39,996 nucleotides of DNA from Streptomyces ureilyticus (lineage in GTDB: Bacteria > Actinomycetota > Actinomycetes > Streptomycetales > Streptomycetaceae): NCBI RefSeq assembly GCF_011045025.1, contig NZ_JAAKZX010000077.1:1-39996 (forward strand), given 5' to 3'. A model generated the notes under the pieces. The model did not search any database and was not told the DNA's origin. It was given only the letters and a program-made list of their open reading frames with translations. Positions 1 through 6,720 of this stretch are shown one piece after another. The first letter of the stretch is position 1; each line of letters opens with the position of its first letter. The position numbers and the translations under genes are program-made.

Positions 1-1
1 C

Positions 2-1090
2 CGCCCCACCCCACTCGACCACCGGCCCCGCCAGACCTGTCCCGACCGACATCCCCACCGTGAACGTCGTCACAAGCCACGAGAACGCCTCGGTGACGGT
101 GCCCCTCGGCGCATGCCGGTCGACCAGAACGAACGAGCAGGCGATGCTGGGCGCGAGAAACAACCCGGAGAGCGCGATCAGCGCCGCCATGGCGACCACG
201 CCCGGCGTCAGCATCAGCGGCACGTAGAACACCGCCAGAAGCGCGACAAGCACCTGCAGCCGCCGCCCCGGCGCACCACTCCACTGCCGCGCCCCGTACA
301 CAGTGCCCCCGACAAGCGCGCCGAGCCCGATGGCCGCCATCAGCCAGCCGTACGTCACATCGCCGCCGTTGTCATCCGCGTACGACATCGCCGCCACGTT
401 GATCGAACCCAGCGCGATCCCCACGAAAAGGAACGCGCCGAGCAGAGCCAGCAGCCCGGCCGAGCGCAAGGCGCCGAGCCAGTGCGCCTCACGCGGCGCC
501 GAACGCCACGCGCGCGCAGGCCGCGACACCACCACGGAGAGCGCCCCCAGCACCCCTATGACATTCAGCACGAGAAGCGCGGCCGGCGCCGACCACAGCG
601 ACACACACAGCGTGACCAGCAACGGCCCCACGGTGAACATCACTTCCTGCGCCATGGCATCCATCGCATACGCCGTGTGCACCTGGTCCTCCCGACGCAG
701 GACCGAAGGCCACAGCGCCCGCAGGCCGCCCTCCAGAGGCGGCGTGAAGAACCCGGCGACGACCATCAGGACGTACGCGGGCGCAAGCGCCCCGATGCCA
801 GTGAAGGCGAACACCGCCATGCCCAGGGCGGAGACGAGCGCGGCGGGCAGTTGCACACGCGGCTGCCCGTAAAGGTCCACAAGACGCCCGAGCACCGGCT
901 GACCCACGGCATTCGACACCCCGTACGCGGCGGCCAGCGCACCGGCGAGGCTGTAGCTGCCGCCCTCGGCGCGGACGAACAGCAGGACGGCGATCGGAGC
1001 CACGGCGTTCGGCAGCCGCCCCACAAGAGTGCCGGCCAGCAGCCGGGCAGCATGCCTCGTTCTGAGGATCTCCAGGTAGCGCGCGGCCAT
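2..1090 (-). CDS. MFS transporter, C-terminus cut by window edge
   Basis: Reading from an ATG at 1090 leftwards gives an open frame of 363 codons that runs off the window. The protein is very hydrophobic, with repeated Gly/Ala/Leu/Val membrane segments separated by short basic loops. An early segment with GRLPNAVAPIAVLLF is followed by a YGVSNAVGQPVLGRLVDLYG loop that resembles the MFS A-motif region (G-x-x-x-D-x-x-G). It is probably an inner-membrane drug or small-molecule exporter of the major facilitator superfamily; the substrate cannot be read. It is divergent from the LacI-family regulator at 1199 and shares its operator region, so that regulator probably controls it. The start has no strong ribosome binding site, so it could be a few codons off. 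Confidence 0.8.
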   Translation of the reverse strand, partial: MAARYLEILRTRHAARLLAGTLVGRLPNAVAPIAVLLFVRAEGGSYSLAGALAAAYGVSNAVGQPVLGRLVDLYGQPRVQLPAALVSALGMAVFAFTGIGALAPAYVLMVVAGFFTPPLEGGLRALWPSVLRREDQVHTAYAMDAMAQEVMFTVGPLLVTLCVSLWSAPAALLVLNVIGVLGALSVVVSRPARAWRSAPREAHWLGALRSAGLLALLGAFLFVGIALGSINVAAMSYADDNGGDVTYGWLMAAIGLGALVGGTVYGARQWSGAPGRRLQVLVALLAVFYVPLMLTPGVVAMAALIALSGLFLAPSIACSFVLVDRHAPRGTVTEAFSWLVTTFTVGMSVGTGLAGPVVEWGGA

Positions 1091-1123
1091 GTCCCGCCCT
1101 TCTCGTAGCCCGTAGCAGCTGAA

Positions 1124-1155
1124 GTTGTACGTATAACCCCGTCCGTCATACGTAC
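1124..1155. promoter_or_regulatory. Twin TACGTA operator for LacI-type regulator
   Basis: GTTGTACGTATAAC at 1124-1137 is a near-perfect palindrome (12 of 14 positions) with the central CG typical of LacI-family operators. A second TACGTA core lies at 1149-1154, centred 21 bp away (two helical turns). The outer arms GTACGTAT (1127-1134) and ATACGTAC (1148-1155) are also exact inverted repeats. The pair sits in the short gap between the divergent MFS and lacI-type genes, where one dimer pair or tetramer could repress both. Binding is inferred. Confidence 0.65.
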
Positions 1156-1198
1156 CATGTGGCCAGTCCGCGAGTCCAGCAGAAAGAGCAGGTCGACC

Positions 1199-2215
1199 GT
1201 GGCACGAGGAAGCACGCGCCCCACAAGCCGCGACGTCGCCCGGGCCGCCGGAGTCTCCCAGGCCGCCGTCTCCCTCGTACTGGGCGACAAATGGCGCGGC
1301 CGAGTCTCCGAGGCAACAGCCGCGCGCGTACGCCAGGCAGCACAGGACCTCGGCTACCGGCCCAACCTCGCCGCCCGCAACCTACGACTCGGCCAGGCGC
1401 GCACAGCCCTCCTGGTCGTCCCCGCTCTCACCAACGAGTTCTTCGCGGCCGTCTACGAAGGCGCGGCCCGCATCGCCGCGAAACACGGCTTCGGCGTCGT
1501 CCTCTACCCCTCACCCGAGGGCATCGGCCCCGCCCCCGACCCCTTCGCCTCCGCACGAGCCGCCCTGGACGGCATCATCGCCTCCTCCATGGCCTCCGAA
1601 GCCCTCACAGAAATCCGCGGCGACGACCTCCCCCTCGTCATGCTCGACAGCGACCCGGCCGACAGCCTCGGCGCCGCCACCGTCAACCTCGACATCACCG
1701 ACGGCATGCACCAGATCACCGACCACCTGCTCACACTCGGCCACCGCCGCTACCTGCACCTGGCCGCCGACATCGACTCCTGGACCTTCCACGTACGCGC
1801 CCGGGAACTCGCCACCCGCGTAGGACAGGCAGCCGACACCGAAGTACGCACGGCAAAGACCCCGATCACCATCGAAGGCGCACTCGCCGCCGCCGAAAAC
1901 GCCCTGAACGGCCCGGGCCCCCGGCCCACCGCCATCGTCTGCGACGACGACAAACTCGCCGTCGGCGCCTACAAAGCCGCCCGCCGCCTCGGCCTGCGCA
2001 TCCCCAACGACCTCTCCGTGACCGGCTTCGACGACCTGGCCCTCGCCACAGCGATCGAACCCGAACTCACCACCGTCCACCTCGACGCCGAACTCTTCGG
2101 CGAACGCGGCATGACAGCCCTCCTCGCAGTCCTGGAGGGCGAAACACCACCGGAAGGCAACATCCCCGTCGAACTCGTCGTACGAGGCTCCACAGCGCCA
2201 CCACGCCCGTCCTGA
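1199..2215 (+). CDS. LacI-family transcriptional regulator
   Basis: A 338-residue protein with an N-terminal LacI helix-turn-helix (TSRDVARAAGVSQAAVSLVLG, residues about 8-29) and a hinge helix ending NLAARNLRLG. The rest is a periplasmic-binding-protein-like effector domain, with the C-terminal signature NDLSVTGFDDLALA. It is cytoplasmic and should repress genes until a small ligand, usually a sugar, binds. I chose the GTG at 1199 over the in-frame ATG at 1157. The ATG lies directly on the second operator half and has no ribosome binding site, while family members usually begin a few residues before the HTH. The adjacent divergent MFS gene and the twin operator suggest autoregulation plus control of the transporter. 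The ligand is unknown. Confidence 0.88.
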   Translation: MARGSTRPTSRDVARAAGVSQAAVSLVLGDKWRGRVSEATAARVRQAAQDLGYRPNLAARNLRLGQARTALLVVPALTNEFFAAVYEGAARIAAKHGFGVVLYPSPEGIGPAPDPFASARAALDGIIASSMASEALTEIRGDDLPLVMLDSDPADSLGAATVNLDITDGMHQITDHLLTLGHRRYLHLAADIDSWTFHVRARELATRVGQAADTEVRTAKTPITIEGALAAAENALNGPGPRPTAIVCDDDKLAVGAYKAARRLGLRIPNDLSVTGFDDLALATAIEPELTTVHLDAELFGERGMTALLAVLEGETPPEGNIPVELVVRGSTAPPRPS

Positions 2216-2223
2216 ACGCCGAC

Positions 2224-2259
2224 GCGCCCCGGCCCCGCTACAAAGCGGGGCCGGGGCGC
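2224..2259. terminator. Bidirectional terminator between lacI-type gene and prcA
   Basis: A perfect 16-bp stem (GCGCCCCGGCCCCGCT at 2224-2239 pairing with 2244-2259) with an ACAA loop. It lies between the convergent stop codons at 2215 and 2281, so it can end transcripts from both sides. It has no clear U-tract, as is usual in Streptomyces. Confidence 0.85.
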
Positions 2260-2280
2260 AAGACGTGATGACTGACGGGC

Positions 2281-3060
2281 TTACTTCTCCTCGGACGCAT
2301 CCGACCCATCGGCATCGTCAGAACCATCGGACTCGGCGGCACCCGCAGCCCCGCCCGAACTGCCCTCCTCCAGCAGACGGACCAACTGACGGCCCACAAT
2401 GCGCCTGAACTTGCGCTGCTGCGGACGCGTCCGGTCCAGCACCGCCACCTCCAGACGCTCCGCCGGAATCTCCCGCTCACTGCCATTGGTGTCACGCGAC
2501 AGGGCCTGAACAGCCAGCTTCAACGCCTCCGCCAGCGTCATACCGTCCCGGTGACGCTGATCGAGATAGCTACTGATCTGCTCCGCATTGCCACCCACCG
2601 CGACCGAGCCATGCTCGTCCACGATCGACCCATCGTGCGGCAGCCGATAGAGCTGGTCACCCTCGGGCGTCACCCCGACCTCCGCGACCACCAACTCCAC
2701 CTCATACGGCTTCTCCGCCGCACTGGAGAAGATCGTGCCGAGCGTCTGTGCATACACATTGGCAAGACCGCGCGCCGTCACATCGTCACGGTCATAGGTA
2801 TAACCCCGCAGGTCGGCGTAACGGACACCACCGATGCGGAGATTCTCGTACTCGTTGTACTTGCCGGCGGCCGCGAAGCCGATCCGGTCATAGATCTCGC
2901 TGAACTTGTGCAGCGCACGGGACGGGTTCTCGCCGACGAAGACAATGCCGTCGGCAAACTGCAGCACAACCAGACTGCGACCACGAGCGATGCCCTTACG
3001 GGCATACTCCGCCCGGTCGGCCATCTGCTGCTGGGGTGAGACATAGAACGGCGTCGACAC
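2281..3060 (-). CDS. prcA: 20S proteasome alpha subunit PrcA
   Basis: A 259-residue proteasome alpha subunit. It starts at a GTG (3060) with STPFYVSPQQQMADRAEYARKGIARGRS, the gate-forming N-terminal tail and H0 helix typical of actinobacterial PrcA. It continues with the Ntn-fold core (LVVLQFADGIVFVGEN ... EIYDRIGFAAAGKYNEYENLRIGGVRYADLRGY). Alpha subunits form the outer heptameric rings that gate the chamber and dock the Arc ATPase; this one lacks a catalytic N-terminal Thr. The last 35 or so residues are acidic, low-complexity and rich in Glu, Asp, Ser and Gly, a variable tail. It follows prcB by 77 nt on the same strand and is probably co-transcribed. A strong terminator lies just after its stop. 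Confidence 0.98.
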   Translation of the reverse strand: MSTPFYVSPQQQMADRAEYARKGIARGRSLVVLQFADGIVFVGENPSRALHKFSEIYDRIGFAAAGKYNEYENLRIGGVRYADLRGYTYDRDDVTARGLANVYAQTLGTIFSSAAEKPYEVELVVAEVGVTPEGDQLYRLPHDGSIVDEHGSVAVGGNAEQISSYLDQRHRDGMTLAEALKLAVQALSRDTNGSEREIPAERLEVAVLDRTRPQQRKFRRIVGRQLVRLLEEGSSGGAAGAAESDGSDDADGSDASEEK

Positions 3061-3137
3061 CGGCTATCCGTCCCTTTCTGTGGAAGTCACTGGATCACCT
3101 GAAAAGAGGGGCCAAGGCCTTTCACAGGCCGCAGCAG

Positions 3138-3983
3138 TCAGAGCAACGCGGCACGCGGGCCGTCAGGCTGCTCCAGGCGCCGCTCCAGGATCAAGCGGGC
3201 GATCTCGGAGGACTCCTCGTCGGTCAGACGGCGGAACCCGTCCTCGGTGATCACGGTGACCAGCGGATAAATCCGACGAGCGACATCAGGGCCACCAGTC
3301 GCCGAGTCGTCGTCGGCCGCGTCATACAAGGCCTGCACAACGAGCGTCGTCGCCTGCCCCTCGCTCAGATCCTCGCTGTACAGCTTCTTCATGGCACCGC
3401 GCGCGAAGACCGAACCCGAACCCGTAGCCGCGAAGCCATGCTCCTCGGAACGGCCACCCGTCACGTCGTACGAGAAAATGCGCCCCTTCCCGCGATCCAC
3501 GTCAAACCCCGCGAAGATCGGCACCACGGCCAAACCCTGCATGGCCATGCCGAGATTCGACCGGATCATCGTCGACAGCCGGTTCGCCTTGCCCTCGAGC
3601 GACAGCTGCGCACCCTCGACCTTCTCGAAGTGCTCCAGCTCCAACTGGAAGAGCTTCACCATCTCCACAGCGAGACCGGCGGTACCGGCAATACCCACCG
3701 CCGAGTACTCATCAGCCGGGAACACCTTCTCGATGTCCCGCTGCGCGATGACGTTACCCATGGTGGCCCGCCGGTCACCGGCGAGCACGACGCCGCCGGG
3801 GAAGGTCGTGGCCACGATGGTGGTGCCGTGCGGCGCCTCGATCACGCCCTGGGTGGGAGGCAGTTGCCGGTTGCCGGGCAGGATGTCCGGCTGATGATCG
3901 GACAGGAAGTCCATGAAGGACGACGACCCAGGCGTCAGGAAGGCAGCCGGTAGACGCCCGGTGCTACGAGTGTTGGCTTCCAC
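3138..3983 (-). CDS. prcB: 20S proteasome beta subunit PrcB (catalytic)
   Basis: A 281-residue catalytic proteasome subunit. The GTG start at 3983 is preceded by GGAAGGAAACGC, an excellent ribosome binding site. A longer in-frame extension to 4070 lies inside the upstream endonuclease gene and was rejected. Residues 1-53 form the propeptide (TRSTGRLPAAFLTPGSSSFMDFL). Autocleavage at HG|TTIVATTFPGG would expose Thr54 as the catalytic Thr1. The Ntn core with GDRRATMGNVIAQRDIEKVF includes the conserved active-site Lys/Asp region. It makes the two inner heptameric rings and performs peptide hydrolysis on pupylated substrates delivered by Arc. The start codon lies inside the last 49 nt of the endonuclease gene, so the two are probably translationally coupled. 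Confidence 0.97.
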   Translation of the reverse strand: MEANTRSTGRLPAAFLTPGSSSFMDFLSDHQPDILPGNRQLPPTQGVIEAPHGTTIVATTFPGGVVLAGDRRATMGNVIAQRDIEKVFPADEYSAVGIAGTAGLAVEMVKLFQLELEHFEKVEGAQLSLEGKANRLSTMIRSNLGMAMQGLAVVPIFAGFDVDRGKGRIFSYDVTGGRSEEHGFAATGSGSVFARGAMKKLYSEDLSEGQATTLVVQALYDAADDDSATGGPDVARRIYPLVTVITEDGFRRLTDEESSEIARLILERRLEQPDGPRAALL

Positions 3984-4540
3984 GCGTTTCCTTCCACGTA
4001 TGTCGCAGCCCGCCTTATCACGTCGGGCCGATCCTTGAACTGCCCCAGCGCGGCATTGCAGCTGAAGCACAGTACGCCTCGGACCCTACCCGTCTCATGG
4101 CAGTGATCAACATGTGCGGCAGGGGCAGCCAAACATATGCAGCAGACGCCCACTTGAGAGGCGACCAACTCGTCGCGTTCAGCTTCGGTGATGCCGTATT
4201 GGCGCTTCAGGTGACCTTGCCGCCCCTGGACTGCCCGGCACGCCTTGCAGCGTGTCGAGAGCCCATCAGAGGCAGTCGCGTTGCGGTGCCATTCGCTATG
4301 AGGTTTGACCTCGCCACATGTCCGGCAGAGCTTGTGCCCCACCGGGACATCCACCTTCTCGCGCACCGGCTTCCCCACGGCCTCCCGGCGGCGCCGGTAG
4401 TGCGCGGCGCTGTACTCCGCCACGCACTCCCGGCAATGCACCTGGAGGCCGTCACGCCGGTTCTTGTCCCGCGCGAATGCTGCGACAGGGAGATCCCTCT
4501 TGCAGCGCGTGCACTGCTTCGCGTTCGGTTCGGCAGCCAC
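3935..4540 (-). CDS. Endonuclease VII-like HNH protein inside the proteasome cluster
   Basis: A 201-residue protein from a GTG at 4540. The first two thirds contain two repeated zinc-ribbon-like units (CTRCKRDLPVAAFARDKNRRDGLQVHCREC and CRTCGEVKPHSEWHRNATASDGLSTRCKAC), each with two CxxC pairs. The C-terminal part (about residues 115-190) carries the recombination endonuclease VII signature: YGITEAERDELVASQ, CCICL, HVDHCHETGRVRGVLCFSCNAALGQFKD. Its D-H and N residues form the beta-beta-alpha-metal nuclease centre. T4 endonuclease VII resolves branched DNA; activity here is inferred from the motif. It lies between pup and prcB and overlaps the prcB start by 49 nt. Synteny recalled from other Streptomyces places a similar gene in the same slot, so it is probably a stable resident. 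Its link to protein degradation is unknown. Confidence 0.88.
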   Translation of the reverse strand: MAAEPNAKQCTRCKRDLPVAAFARDKNRRDGLQVHCRECVAEYSAAHYRRRREAVGKPVREKVDVPVGHKLCRTCGEVKPHSEWHRNATASDGLSTRCKACRAVQGRQGHLKRQYGITEAERDELVASQVGVCCICLAAPAAHVDHCHETGRVRGVLCFSCNAALGQFKDRPDVIRRAATYVEGNAWKPTLVAPGVYRLPS

Positions 4541-4590
4541 CTCTACCCCCCGCTCCCTTCAATTCGAAGGCAAAAGTAGCTCACCGCCCT

Positions 4591-4809
4591 TTACTCGCCA
4601 CCTTTTTGCACGAAGCTCCGAACGAAATCCTCTGCATTTTCCTCGAGTACGTCGTCGATTTCGTCCAGGACGGAGTCCACGTCGTCGCTCAGCTTCTCCT
4701 GGCGTTCCTTGAGGTCCTCTGAAGCCTGCGCGTCCTGCGTAGTCTCTTCGACCTCTTCGGTGGACCGCGTTGCCTTCTGCTGTCCGCCGCCGGTGTCCTT
4801 GGTCGCCAT
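4591..4809 (-). CDS. pup: Prokaryotic ubiquitin-like protein Pup
   Basis: A 72-residue Pup. I chose the ATG at 4809 (MATKDTGGGQQ) over an in-frame GTG 9 nt upstream; both follow GGGGTGAGGG. The N-terminal half is polar and disordered. The coiled-coil-prone centre (SEDLKERQEKLSDDVDSVLDEIDDVL) binds the Arc coiled coil, and the C-terminus FVRSFVQKGGE binds the ligase and Dop. It already ends in Gly-Gly-Glu rather than Gly-Gly-Gln, so PafA could ligate it to substrate lysines without prior deamidation. It is cytoplasmic and covalently tags proteins for the 20S proteasome. It lies 50 nt upstream of the endonuclease gene and 165 nt downstream of dop, with a possible promoter of its own near 4843-4852. 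Confidence 0.97.
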   Translation of the reverse strand: MATKDTGGGQQKATRSTEEVEETTQDAQASEDLKERQEKLSDDVDSVLDEIDDVLEENAEDFVRSFVQKGGE

Positions 4810-4842
4810 AACCCTCACCCCGCTCGGTTCGACGTTCTTGAT

Positions 4843-4862
4843 CAGACCCTACAAGCAGGGTC
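4843..4862 (-). promoter_or_regulatory. Candidate promoter/hairpin element upstream of pup
   Basis: CAGACCCTAC (4843-4852) reads GTAGGGTCTG on the coding strand. The same 10 bases occur upstream of arc at 8523-8532. TAGGGT fits a Streptomyces -10 hexamer, and both copies lie about 34-36 nt before their start codons. At pup the element also forms a 6-bp hairpin (4845-4850 with 4857-4862). Promoter function is inferred; no good -35 is visible. Confidence 0.4.
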
Positions 4863-4974
4863 CGACATCGGCCCCGCAGTTGCTACAACGTCCGGGCACC
4901 ACCTTCATGATTCCCTGGCGCTGCTGTTTTCCACCCTGCCTGTGACCTGCAGCTTGTGGGTCCGGCTGGCTGGT

Positions 4975-6486
4975 TCAGCCGCCGGAGAGGACCCTGACCA
5001 GGTCTTCTGCTGTTCGGCAGCGGTCGAGGAGTTCCTTGACGTGATTACGCGTTCCGCGAAGTGGTTCGAGGGTTGGTACGCGTTGGAGGGAGTCGCGGCC
5101 GGGGAGGTCGAAGATCACGGAGTCCCAGGAGGCGGCTGCGACGTCGTCGGCGTACTGCTCGAGGCAGCGTCCGCGGAAGTAGGCGCGGGTGTCCTCGGGG
5201 GGCTTGGTGCGGGCGCGTTCGACGTCTGTGTCGTCGAGGAGGCGCTTCATCTTGCCGCGCGCCGCCAGTCGGTTGTAGAGGCCCTTTTCGGGGCGTACGT
5301 CGGCGTACTGGAGGTCGACGAGGTGGAGTCGTGCGGCGTCCCATTCGAGGTTGTCGCGGCGTCGGTAGCCCTCCATGAGTTCGCGTTTGGCTACCCAGTC
5401 GAGTTCGCCGGCGAGGCTCATGGGGTCGCTTTCGAGGCGGCCGAGGACGTCTTCCCAGCGGGTGAGTACGTCCTTGGTCTGTGCGTCCGCGTCGGCGCCG
5501 TACCGTTCCTCGACGTATTTGCGTGCGAGTTCGAAGTACTCCATCTGGAGTTGGACCGCGGTGAGTGTGCGGCCGCTGCGGAGGGTGATCAGGCGTTGCA
5601 GTGAGGGGTCGTGTGAGACCTGGTGGAGGGTGCGTACGGGCTGGTCGACGGCGAGGTCGACGGCGATGAAGCCGTCTTCGATCATGGAGAGGACCAGGGC
5701 GGTCGTGCCCAGTTTCAGGTACGTGGAGATTTCTGACAGGTTCGCGTCGCCGATGATCACGTGGAGCCTGCGGTACTTCTCGGCGTCCGCGTGTGGTTCG
5801 TCGCGCGTGTTGATGATCGGGCGCTTGAGGGTGGTTTCGAGGCCGACCTCGACTTCGAAGTAGTCCGCGCGTTGGCTGAGCTGGAAGCCGTGTTCGTGGC
5901 CGTCCTGGCCGATGCCTACGCGGCCTGCGCCGGTGATGACCTGGCGTGAGACGAAGAAGGGGGTGAGGTGGCGCACGATGTCTGAGAAGGGGGTTTCCCG
6001 CTTCATCAGGTAGTTCTCGTGGGTGCCGTAGGAGGCGCCTTTGTTGTCGGTGTTGTTTTTGTAGAGGTGGATGGGCTGGGCGCCGGGGAGCTGGGCCGCG
6101 CGTTCGGCTGCTTCGGCCATGATGCGTTCGCCGGCTTTGTCCCACAGGACGGCGTCCCGGGGGTTGGTGACTTCTGGTGCGCTGTACTCGGGGTGTGCGT
6201 GGTCTACGTACAGCCGTGCTCCGTTGGTGAGGATGACATTGGCGAGGCCGATGTCTTCGTCTGTGAGCTGGCTGGCGTCGGCGGCCTCGCGGGCGAGGTC
6301 GAAGCCTCGGGCGTCCCGCAGCGGGTTTTCCTCCTCGAAGTCCCACCGGGCGCGGCGGGCCCGGTGCATCGCCGCCGCGTAGGCGTTGACGATCTGGGAC
6401 GAGGTGAGCATGGCATTGGCGTTCGGGTGGCCGGGGACGGAGATTCCGTACTCCGTCTCGATGCCCATTACTCGCCGTACGGTCAT
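4975..6486 (-). CDS. dop: Pup deamidase/depupylase Dop
   Basis: A 503-residue member of the carboxylate-amine ligase-like family shared with PafA. The N-terminus MGIETEYGISVPGH carries the nucleotide-binding Glu residues. An insertion at about residues 40-80 (RARRARWDFEEENPLRDARGFDLAREAAD) is the Dop-specific loop that PafA lacks. YVDHAHPEYSAPE contains Asp95, matching the Asp reported as the catalytic nucleophile in mycobacterial Dop. Dop removes Pup from substrates and, where Pup ends in Gln, deamidates it. The Pup here ends in Glu, so depupylation and Pup recycling are the more likely roles. It starts at ATG 6486 with GAGGGCCGC upstream. A 234-nt gap with a hairpin separates it from arc, so it may have its own promoter. 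Confidence 0.97.
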   Translation of the reverse strand: MTVRRVMGIETEYGISVPGHPNANAMLTSSQIVNAYAAAMHRARRARWDFEEENPLRDARGFDLAREAADASQLTDEDIGLANVILTNGARLYVDHAHPEYSAPEVTNPRDAVLWDKAGERIMAEAAERAAQLPGAQPIHLYKNNTDNKGASYGTHENYLMKRETPFSDIVRHLTPFFVSRQVITGAGRVGIGQDGHEHGFQLSQRADYFEVEVGLETTLKRPIINTRDEPHADAEKYRRLHVIIGDANLSEISTYLKLGTTALVLSMIEDGFIAVDLAVDQPVRTLHQVSHDPSLQRLITLRSGRTLTAVQLQMEYFELARKYVEERYGADADAQTKDVLTRWEDVLGRLESDPMSLAGELDWVAKRELMEGYRRRDNLEWDAARLHLVDLQYADVRPEKGLYNRLAARGKMKRLLDDTDVERARTKPPEDTRAYFRGRCLEQYADDVAAASWDSVIFDLPGRDSLQRVPTLEPLRGTRNHVKELLDRCRTAEDLVRVLSGG

Positions 6487-6679
6487 GCGGCCCTCCTTGC
6501 CCGGCGGCGCCCTCGGTCGGGGGCGCAGCTCAAGTACCGCTGGTTCTCCGGTGCGTGTGCGGTGCCCGTCCCCGCACTGCGCGACTCGGCGGTATGGAAG
6601 AGCCTAGAACGCCTTTGCGCTGGTGGGGAGATCATTTGCGTCATTGCTCCGCTCCGGTAGTGCCCTGGAAAACAGTCGA

Positions 6680-6708
6680 CTGCGGGTACCCGTTGAGGGC
6701 ACCCGCAG
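6680..6708 (-). terminator. Hairpin after arc, before dop
   Basis: CTGCGGGTACCC (6680-6691) pairs with GGGCACCCGCAG (6697-6708) with one A-C mismatch and a GTTGA loop. It begins about 13 nt after the arc stop. On the transcribed strand it is followed by a short T-rich run (TGTTTT). It is a likely full or partial terminator that would reduce readthrough from arc into dop-pup-prcBA. Confidence 0.6.
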
Positions 6709-6720
6709 CCGCCCTGTCTT

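Noticed and set aside
113..1108. Plus-strand 331-codon Arg/His/Pro-rich frame
   Set aside because: It is antisense to the truncated MFS gene, whose minus-strand translation is clearly a membrane transporter.
1157..1198. ATG at 1157 as start of the LacI gene
   Set aside because: It sits on the operator, lacks a ribosome binding site and adds residues not typical before the HTH; the GTG at 1199 fits better.
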